From the NCBI GenBank assembly GCA_947095945.1, contig CAMUQM010000091.1, positions 1 to 7,442 of the forward strand: a stretch of 7,442 nt of DNA. The letters run 5' to 3'. Numbering within the stretch: position 1 is the stretch's first letter; each line of letters opens with the position of its first letter. The position numbers were made by a program, and so were the translations under genes. Of this stretch, positions 1 to 5,146 are shown piece by piece. The DNA is from an uncultured Prevotella sp. (GTDB lineage: Bacteria > Bacteroidota > Bacteroidia > Bacteroidales > Bacteroidaceae). The notes below the pieces were generated by a model, which saw only the letters and a program-made list of their open reading frames with translations, was not told the origin of the DNA and made no database searches.

Positions 1-56
1 ATCATGAGTATCGCTAACATCTAAAGAGACATTAGTAAAGCATTATATATCAAAAA

Positions 57-88
57 GAAAAGGGCGTACGCTATGTATGCCCTTTCTT
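57..88 (-). terminator. Hairpin terminator after the lipoprotein gene
   Basis: Arms 59-69 (AAAGGGCGTAC) and 75-85 (GTATGCCCTTT) pair around a 5-nt loop at 70-74; A/T-rich bases on both sides (57-58, 86-88) lengthen the stem if one A is bulged. Read on the minus strand the stem has a single A-C mismatch and is followed by a T-rich run (TTTTCTTTTTG), as in an intrinsic terminator. It starts 18 nt past the lipoprotein stop at 106. Read on the plus strand the mismatch becomes a G-U pair and a T-rich stretch also follows, so it may work in both directions if a plus-strand gene ends just left of the window. Positions 1-56 show no gene. Confidence 0.8.
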
Positions 89-105
89 GTTTGTATAACT
101 AAAAA

Positions 106-1101
106 CTACAATACCAGATTCCATTTAACATTCTCTGTTTTCATGTCACCTTTTTCTTCATGAAACGTAAAACCTTGTGGCTTTTGCCCTGCTACACTAA
201 TATCAACGACTGTCATAACATTTCGCTTGAGCAATAACTGCTTGCTTTCCTGCTCTACAGTTCCATCGTCCTTTGTCCATGTAATCTTCACATCAACCGT
301 TGTTTGATAACCTTCTTGACATGCATTTACTATATCGTAGAAAGAATATGTTGCACTATTATCGTATGCATCGTTATTATTCGTTAAAGAAATACGCCAT
401 CCAAAGTAACTAATGACTAACTTTCCTTCATCTGGTGGTGTTACTTTGAAACGGAGGCCAAACACAGCCTTTCTCATATCAATAATCAAATCTTTGGTTG
501 TTTTGGGACTGAAATCATTGATAGTACCATAGAGTTTCATAAGGCGTGGATATTGAACACTTTGCCTATCACTAATAGCTGTTTCACCCTTCGTTAAACT
601 ACTCAGATTTTCATCTTTTGAGAATACAAAGGTATTTGTAGCCTTTGTTCCCTTATTTGTTCCATGCAAGAAAGGAGCAAGATACTCTCCTCCATCTACA
701 CCAATCTTATCATCACCTTCTTCTACTATCAAACATTCTACTTTATAAAGGTTCTCCACGTTCATCTTTAACGCAATCTTTGAAAGACTTGTGAACAAAC
801 CATAAGCATACATAGAATAGCTCTCATCATTAGCTTTCTTCTCGTAGACATTGACAGCATAAAACTTCTGTCTCTTTTCTTCAATTCCTGCACGAGACAA
901 AGGCTGGCGTTTCGCCTGCATCGCCTCTTCAATCGTTTCTATGCGCAACTCCTTTGGGTGAATACGCACGACTCTGGTCAGTTTATTCTTTGCATTACTT
1001 GACTTTTTATTACCGTCACCATTCTCTAATACAGGCTTTTCACAGGCTGCAAACAATAGTAAGCATAACAAAAGCCCTAACCATGTTACTTGTTTTTTCA
1101 T
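106..1101 (-). CDS. Putative outer-envelope lipoprotein, fimbrillin-like fold possible (331 aa)
   Basis: A lipoprotein of unknown function. The N-terminus is a lipoprotein signal peptide: MKK, a leucine-rich hydrophobic core (residues 7-18), and a lipobox LFAAC with the acylated cysteine at Cys20. After it comes a polar linker (21-45), then a mature part with alternating beta-strand-like stretches. The 'FYAVNVYEKK...YSMYAYGLF' segment (80-103) resembles a motif I recall from Bacteroides/Prevotella lipoproteins, and 'LLLKRNVMTVVDISV' near the C-terminus (289-303) resembles the late strand of fimbrillin-like proteins. A fimbrillin/Mfa-like beta-sandwich is therefore an inference, not a family assignment. 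Residues after Cys20 (EKPVLEN) lack the K-(D/E)2 surface-export signal described in Bacteroidota, so surface exposure is not settled. It is the last gene of a three-gene operon, 33 bp after the small protein, and is followed by a terminator. No Shine-Dalgarno precedes the start; the signal peptide fixes it. Confidence 0.85.
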   Translation of the reverse strand: MKKQVTWLGLLLCLLLFAACEKPVLENGDGNKKSSNAKNKLTRVVRIHPKELRIETIEEAMQAKRQPLSRAGIEEKRQKFYAVNVYEKKANDESYSMYAYGLFTSLSKIALKMNVENLYKVECLIVEEGDDKIGVDGGEYLAPFLHGTNKGTKATNTFVFSKDENLSSLTKGETAISDRQSVQYPRLMKLYGTINDFSPKTTKDLIIDMRKAVFGLRFKVTPPDEGKLVISYFGWRISLTNNNDAYDNSATYSFYDIVNACQEGYQTTVDVKITWTKDDGTVEQESKQLLLKRNVMTVVDISVAGQKPQGFTFHEEKGDMKTENVKWNLVL

Positions 1102-1134
1102 ATTAGTAATTGTTTAAGTTATAGTCATATATTG

Positions 1135-1347
1135 TTACTCACTCCATTCAGTCTTACCATCAGAAAGACTAAAAGCTGAGAAAAGTTCTTCTTTAGATAG
1201 TTGCTGAATATCTGGCTCATACTGATTATTAATCAATTCTTGCTCATTCGTCAAAGCCTTTTCAGCTTTTCCCGGTGAGCCAGATAACAAATAAAAAGAG
1301 GAAAAAACGTGATCTATTCTTATTAAAGGTCTAATATATGTTTTCAT
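1135..1347 (-). CDS. Small protein of the recurrent Bacteroidota 'MKxYxxP...LLxGS' type (70 aa)
   Basis: A 70-residue protein of unknown function. It begins MKTYIRPLIRIDHV, followed by a short hydrophobic patch and 'YLLSGSPGK' (19-27), then a polar acidic tail ending DGKTEWSE. This layout (MK-aromatic-P start, LL-x-GS near residue 20, acidic Trp-containing end) matches a class of short proteins I remember as common in Prevotella and Bacteroides, often beside envelope genes; that recollection is not a database result. The patch is too short and interrupted for a normal signal peptide. It lies 57 bp after the 349-aa secreted protein gene and 33 bp before the lipoprotein gene on the same strand, with no promoter or terminator visible between, so it is probably co-transcribed. 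It could be a secreted or processed peptide, an assembly partner for its neighbours, or a leader-type ORF. Confidence 0.75.
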   Translation of the reverse strand: MKTYIRPLIRIDHVFSSFYLLSGSPGKAEKALTNEQELINNQYEPDIQQLSKEELFSAFSLSDGKTEWSE

Positions 1348-1404
1348 GTTTACTTATTAAATATCAATTAATTATCATGGTATGGTACGTAAATACTTGA
1401 ATGA

Positions 1405-2454
1405 TTATCTGTTAAGATACTTCTTACCATTCACAATTACAATTCCTTTATAATCTTTATCCACTTGTTGCCCAGCAAGATTATATATAGGACTATTTAC
1501 AGTTTTCTTCTCTTTCACTACAGAAGTTTGTATTCCCAAAGCAACATCAAAGCCAAGAAAGCTTTTTGCATGTGAAGCTGTTGATGGCGAATACACAAGA
1601 TAGGCTTTGTGCGCTTCTGTTGTAAAAGGCTTTCCATTTGGTTCTTTCCAATAGAAGCCCACTCCATTACTACCTTTACCAAACATATAGTACACATCTC
1701 CCCCTGTCGTCATTGTTTTAAAATCAGAACCACGTAAAGCATTATCAGGATCTGTTACACCCGCCTTGCTTGTTTCTTCAAAGAAATACTTACCTTCCTT
1801 TGCTTCTAACACAACAGCTGTACCTTTCGGGAGAACATTTCCTTCTTTATACTCTTTACTTTGAGAAAGAACATAATCTGTGATTTTATAAGTACGTGCA
1901 ATAACACCCTTAGGAATAATAAACGTCTTATCACTATAATAGAGTGTTGCTCTCTCTGCAGAAGAAATAACAATAGAAACACACTTAGGCTGAATTTTCT
2001 CGTAAAATACTTTTATCGACTTTATATTCACAGAACCAGAATTTGCAGAAGTAAACGATGTGCTATAAGTCCTACCTTTCCACTCTTGCTTATAATCTTT
2101 ACTTCCTATACGACTCCCTTTCAGTTTTCCAACATCATTATAGAGTTTTAAAATATGATGAAAATCAGAAACTGCAAAAACAATTGAAGTAATAACACAG
2201 TTATTCCCCTCAACCGTCAACAATCCATTGTTTTTAAACTTCAAGTAAGAAGACTTTCTTTCAATGATATCATCAAATGAGGATGTCTTTTCTGGACGAA
2301 CACTGAACTTCAGAGTTACACCATCTCTCTCCATAGTCGTTGGTACAACCTCATCTTGAGAAGAACTTGAGAAATCAAATTCAACATAATCTTCTGCCCA
2401 TATCGTTACGGGCAGCAGTAGCATTAGAAATAATACTATTAACTTTTTGGTCAT
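1405..2454 (-). CDS. Secreted protein with Prevotella-type C-terminal 'IYNLAGQQV' motif (349 aa)
   Basis: A secreted protein of unknown function. Residues 1-20 form a signal peptide (MTKK, hydrophobic core, cleavage likely after TIWA). Residues about 23-152 look like a beta-rich domain ('YVEFDFS...', 'ITSIVFAVSD', 'VNIKSIKVFYE'). Residues about 158-303 resemble a domain seen in many Prevotella/Bacteroides secreted proteins, with 'ISSAERATLYY', 'TFIIPKGVIARTYKI', 'LPKGTAVVLEAKEGKYFF', 'DNALRGSD', 'VGFYWK' and 'HKAYLVY' in the expected order. The end (322-349) carries 'SPIYNLAGQQVDKDYKG' then 'IVIVNGKKYLNR', a short tail common on exported Prevotella proteins and similar in layout to type IX secretion C-terminal signals; whether it is a true sorting signal is not established here. 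It is the first gene of a three-gene operon. The promoter at 2574-2604 gives a leader of about 110 nt without a Shine-Dalgarno. No catalytic motif was seen; adhesin, glycan-binding or structural roles are all possible. Confidence 0.85.
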   Translation of the reverse strand: MTKKLIVLFLMLLLPVTIWAEDYVEFDFSSSSQDEVVPTTMERDGVTLKFSVRPEKTSSFDDIIERKSSYLKFKNNGLLTVEGNNCVITSIVFAVSDFHHILKLYNDVGKLKGSRIGSKDYKQEWKGRTYSTSFTSANSGSVNIKSIKVFYEKIQPKCVSIVISSAERATLYYSDKTFIIPKGVIARTYKITDYVLSQSKEYKEGNVLPKGTAVVLEAKEGKYFFEETSKAGVTDPDNALRGSDFKTMTTGGDVYYMFGKGSNGVGFYWKEPNGKPFTTEAHKAYLVYSPSTASHAKSFLGFDVALGIQTSVVKEKKTVNSPIYNLAGQQVDKDYKGIVIVNGKKYLNR

Positions 2455-2573
2455 AGGTATTAAATTTTATCATTTTCAATTATGTTTGTAGCCGAATTCT
2501 TTACACGCTATTAAGCCGTAAATAGGTATTGTAGACGACTCTTAATCTTGATTTTGTTTAGTTTTTACGACTG

Positions 2574-2604
2574 CAAAGATAAATAAAATAAAATCAATAA
2601 CAAA
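2574..2604 (-). promoter_or_regulatory. Bacteroidota-type promoter for the three-gene envelope operon
   Basis: On the minus strand the sequence reads TTTG (2604-2601), 19 bases, then TATCTTTG (2581-2574). This is an exact match to the Bacteroidota primary-sigma promoter, TTTG-N19/21-TAnnTTTG. Transcription should start about seven bases downstream, near 2566-2569, leaving a leader of roughly 112-115 nt before the ATG at 2454. I saw no strong riboswitch-like fold in the leader; an AGTCGT hexamer occurs twice in it. No second such promoter was found between the three genes, which supports a single transcript. Confidence 0.8.
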
Positions 2605-2794
2605 GAAAATAATAGAAAAATATCTACTAAGAGCTGTAGTAATTATTTGTAACGATACATGTAATAAAAGAAAAAAAGAAGATGAAAAATATTGACATAA
2701 AAACGAACAAAAAGTGTTATTTAAATCGTCAAAACAGTACTTTTTTAAGAGATTCTAACTGTCTATTAATTAGGCTGTTATAAATTTACGCAAG

Positions 2795-2877
2795 AAAAGG
2801 TGCTTAGTTGGACTTCAAAAGGGCGTTAGTTAGACCTCAAAAGGACATCTTTTGCAAGCGAATTAGGCGTTAATTCG
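2795..2877. repeat. Intergenic repeat: two 22-nt tandem units plus a palindrome
   Basis: Units at 2795-2816 and 2817-2838 both follow AAAAGG...TTAGTT.GAC.TC and agree at 17 of 22 positions. A third copy begins at 2839 (AAAAGG) and then diverges. At 2859-2877 there is a perfect 7-bp inverted repeat, CGAATTA and TAATTCG, around the loop GGCGT. The wording (TTAGTTGGACTTC, GAATTAGGCGTTAATTC) resembles intergenic repeats I associate with Prevotella genomes; this is from memory. It lies well upstream of the promoter at 2574-2604 and is not needed to explain it. Confidence 0.55.
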
Positions 2878-2963
2878 AAGCTAAAAAAGCATCTATCAAA
2901 ATCTATAATGTGATTTTTATTTACAAATATAAAAGAATAGGAAGATTCAAGGAATAGATAAAT

Positions 2964-3170
2964 GAGGTTTAACCCAAATCAGTCATTAGAGCCTAAACAT
3001 ATTTTGTTTTATTATCGAGCAGATTGTTTGGCTTTGCAACGCAGGCGTAGCGGGCTACGTCAAGGTACAAAGACAGACAAGATGCCGATAAGAAAATAAA
3101 AGATGTTAGGAAACAATACCATAGTAAGAAGAATTATACATATTGTGGTCTAATGACCGATTGGGGGTTA
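2964..3170. repeat. Long foldback (inverted-repeat) element, MITE-like
   Basis: Outer arms at 2971-2993 and 3147-3169 are inverted copies: 20 bases match, with two single-base gaps, and the core GTCATTAGA is perfect. Nested inside is a 100-nt imperfect palindrome at 3002-3101. The right side has roughly 36 extra nt between outer and inner arms, so the element is asymmetric. The hexamer ATAAAT flanks both sides (2958-2963 and 3171-3176) and could be a target-site duplication, but in such A/T-rich DNA it may be chance. No open frame is carried. It sits between the ends of two transcription units, a usual place for short non-autonomous elements or REP-like repeats. Confidence 0.6.
3002..3101. 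repeat. 100-nt imperfect palindrome with CGTAGC-GG-GCTACG apex
   Basis: The left arm 3002-3051 and right arm 3054-3101 pair at about 37 positions, including TTTT.TTTT, TTATCG, GCA, TTGT and CTTTG blocks. The apex is an 8-bp stem (3044-3051 with 3054-3061, one G-T pair) around only GG. An RNA copy from either strand could form a long hairpin. The apex is GC-rich in A/T-rich surroundings, which suggests selection or shared ancestry with other copies rather than chance. Confidence 0.65.
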
Positions 3171-3208
3171 ATAAATCCACCTGTACAATCTTCCATCTAT
3201 AATAGAAA

Positions 3209-3244
3209 TAGTCCTCACAAACAAAAATATGCTTGCGAGGACTA
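3209..3244 (-). terminator. Probable terminator of the transporter gene
   Basis: TAGTCCTCACAA (3209-3220) and TTGCGAGGACTA (3233-3244) form a 12-bp stem with one mismatch (a G-U pair in minus-strand RNA) and a 12-nt loop. On the minus strand it is followed by TTTCTATTATAG, a weak U-rich tract. It lies about 90 nt beyond the transporter stop at 3336. The strong stem and position fit a terminator; the poor U-tract leaves an RNA-stabilising 3' hairpin as the alternative. Confidence 0.6.
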
Positions 3245-3335
3245 CCCAATAAAATATCTTTTAAACTTTAGAACAACTAACGAGCGACTCATTACAACTT
3301 AAGTTCATGGGTCTATCTCCTTTATTGTACTTTTA

Positions 3336-4958
3336 TTATGCCTTGATGTTTGGCTCTTCCAAACCGAGATTGCGTTTCTTATCAACCACCTTCAAAGTAA
3401 GACCAATAACAAGAGCTATCACACCCAAACCAGCAAGCATAATCAGCGGAGCTGTATAATTGAGCTGTGTTGGGTCGGTAACACCAACATTTGTCTTATC
3501 AAGTACCTTACCGATAAGCATTGGGAACAACCACAAACCAATATTTTGAATCCAGAAGATAAGTGCGTATGCAGAACCGATAATCTTTGCATCCACGAGC
3601 TTTGGAACACTTGGCCACAATGATGCTGGCACAAGTGAGAAAGATGCACCGAGAACGAGGATGGTTACATAAGCTACGATAACACCACCCACCTGACTTG
3701 ACTTAAACTGTGGAAGAATAAAGGCAAAGGTGAGGTGACAAACAATCAGAAGCAATGAACCCAACACGAGCATAGATGCTGCCTTACCCTTATGATCGAC
3801 ATAGCTACCAAGAATAGGAGTAATACCTACTGCGAGCAATGGGAATACAGCAAAGATAGATTCAGCAGACTGGCGCATATAACCCATGTAGCAGTAAACA
3901 ACAAGGCAGAATATAGACAAGAAGAGCATAAAGTTCTTCAAAGCCTTATTCTTCATGAAGTTGAACATGAAGGCTGTTGCTGCTACAACAAGCATGATAA
4001 TATATTGAACGATTGTCACACTTGATGAAGCCCAGAATGATTCTGCTGGAAGTTCATGGAAAGTAAGATTACACTGGAGCATATTTACAGCATACTTCTG
4101 GAATGGGAAGATAGCTGAGTAATAAAGTACACAGAGCAACGCAACGAGCCAGAAGCCCATACTTGAAAGAATCTTGCCAAGGTCACTAATCTTGAATGGA
4201 TCTTCCTTCTCCTCTGCCTCACCTGTCTGTGAATCCAACTTCTTATCCATGAAGAAGTAAACAATGAACATCATCAATGCAATACAGATAAGTACTACAC
4301 CAAAGGCAACAGAACGAGAAACATTAATTTCACCACCAAGCTTAGCGAAGAATGGAGAGAAAATCATACAGGTAGCAACGCCAAGACGAGCCAAAGCCAT
4401 CTCTGAACCCATTGCTAATGCCATCTCACGACCTTTGAACCACTTTACAATACCACGGGAAACGGTGATACCTGCCATCTCAACGCCACAACCAAAGATC
4501 ATAAAACCACATGCTGCAACCTTTGCTGATGCTGGCATACCCTCATAGAAAGGAGATACACCCAACTGTTCGAAAACAGGAATGTGATTAAGATTGTTAG
4601 TAAACCATACGTCAAGTGCGCTACCTGCAAAGCTATCGCTGATAGCATAGTACTTGATTAAAGCACCAGCTAACATCACAGCACCAGAAAGAATAGCAGT
4701 GAAACGAACGCCCATCTTGTCGAGAATAATACCTGCGAAGATGAGGAAGAAAACAAAGACATTAAGGAATGTCTCTGAACCTTGCATAGTACCGAATGCT
4801 GTTGAGTCCCAACCTCTCTGCTCCTGCATCAGCTCCTTGATTGGAGAGAGGATATCAACAAAGATGTAGGCACAAAACATTGCCAGGGATAAAAGAAGGA
4901 GAGCCGTCCAGCGCATTGCGGCTGAATCTCTCAATGATGTTTGAATTTTATCAGTCAT
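3336..4958 (-). CDS. MFS transporter related to MFSD1, likely dipeptide importer (540 aa)
   Basis: An inner-membrane major facilitator protein. Segments typical of MFSD1 appear in order (numbering from the ATG at 4958): 'AGIILDKMGVR' after TM2 (MFS motif A), 'GCGVEMAGI' in TM4 (about 156-164), 'VKWFKGREMALAMG' (171-184), 'ALARLG' in TM5 (188-193), 'LYYSAIFPF' in TM7 (278-286), 'SYVDHKGKA' after TM8, 'SLVPASLWPSVPKLV' in TM10 and 'GSAYALIFWIQNIGL' in TM11. Glu160 and Arg191 align with residues I recall as the dipeptide-contacting Glu150 and Arg181 of human MFSD1, with the same 31-residue spacing. Human MFSD1 is a lysosomal dipeptide uniporter, so dipeptide import is inferred. Two extra membrane segments (about 313-335 and 342-361) between TM7 and TM8 suggest 14 helices. 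An upstream ATG at 5012 would add 18 residues encoded by repeat DNA, so 4958 is preferred. It follows dpp5 on the same strand; no promoter of its own was seen. Confidence 0.85.
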   Translation of the reverse strand: MTDKIQTSLRDSAAMRWTALLLLSLAMFCAYIFVDILSPIKELMQEQRGWDSTAFGTMQGSETFLNVFVFFLIFAGIILDKMGVRFTAILSGAVMLAGALIKYYAISDSFAGSALDVWFTNNLNHIPVFEQLGVSPFYEGMPASAKVAACGFMIFGCGVEMAGITVSRGIVKWFKGREMALAMGSEMALARLGVATCMIFSPFFAKLGGEINVSRSVAFGVVLICIALMMFIVYFFMDKKLDSQTGEAEEKEDPFKISDLGKILSSMGFWLVALLCVLYYSAIFPFQKYAVNMLQCNLTFHELPAESFWASSSVTIVQYIIMLVVAATAFMFNFMKNKALKNFMLFLSIFCLVVYCYMGYMRQSAESIFAVFPLLAVGITPILGSYVDHKGKAASMLVLGSLLLIVCHLTFAFILPQFKSSQVGGVIVAYVTILVLGASFSLVPASLWPSVPKLVDAKIIGSAYALIFWIQNIGLWLFPMLIGKVLDKTNVGVTDPTQLNYTAPLIMLAGLGVIALVIGLTLKVVDKKRNLGLEEPNIKA

Positions 4959-4970
4959 GATGATTTTATT

Positions 4971-5139
4971 AGTTGACGAGTTTACAAGAGGACAAGTTGA
5001 CAAGTTTGACAAGTTGACAAGTAAACAAGTTGTTTGTTAGATTATAAGTTGAAAGTGAACGAGTGAACATGTTGACGAGTGAACGAGTTAATACTATCAA
5101 GCACCTTGTCTACTTGTAAACTCGTCAACACGTTAACTT
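4971..5139. repeat. Degenerate AGTTGACA octamer array that reverses orientation
   Basis: From 4971 to 5093 the plus strand is built largely from 8-nt units such as AGTTGACG, AGTTTACA, AGTTGACA, AGTAAACA and AGTGAACG (about fourteen units; one has an extra T, and a spacer interrupts at about 5036-5046). From 5105 to 5139 four similar units lie on the other strand. The two halves form inverted arms: 4972-4988 and 5113-5129 are perfect over 17 bp, extending to 28 nt (4972-4999 with 5102-5129) with 25 matches. The array fills the spacer between dpp5 and the transporter and starts a few bases from both genes. Transcribed RNA could fold into a long hairpin that separates or tunes the two messages. 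This is not a CRISPR array: the units are 8 nt, without spacers. Confidence 0.8.
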
Positions 5140-5146
5140 GCAAAAG

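Larger units (their letters stand above)
2455..3335. other. 881-bp intergenic region: leader, promoter and two repeat elements, no gene
   Basis: No convincing coding sequence is seen on either strand. From left to right it holds the untranslated leader of the secreted-protein gene (2455 to about 2567), its promoter (2574-2604), an A-rich stretch in which I see nothing specific (2605-2794), a repeat with tandem 22-nt units and a palindrome (2795-2877), a further A/T-rich stretch (2878-2963), a long foldback element (2964-3170), the probable terminator of the transporter gene (3209-3244), and the transporter's 3' untranslated region (3245-3335). The two elements are sequence repeats rather than remnants of the flanking genes, and no transposase fragment is visible. 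Confidence 0.7.

Noticed and set aside
1026..1041. Surface-export (K-(D/E)2) signal after the lipoprotein cysteine
   Set aside because: The residues after Cys20 are EKPVLEN, with no adjacent acidic pair, so the described export signal is not met.
1861..2151. 96-codon plus-strand frame opposite the secreted-protein gene
   Set aside because: Antisense to a gene with a signal peptide and recognised domains; the composition is low-complexity and unconvincing.
2605..2794. A gene or RNA in the A-rich stretch upstream of the operon promoter
   Set aside because: No start with a supported frame, no stable paired structure and no promoter of the Bacteroidota type leading into it.
4971..5139. Possible CRISPR array in the octamer repeats
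   Set aside because: Units are about 8 nt, degenerate and without unique spacers, and no cas gene is near.
4959..5146. A separate promoter for the transporter
   Set aside because: No TAnnTTTG with a suitably spaced TTTG was found on the minus strand in this spacer; read-through from dpp5 is simpler.
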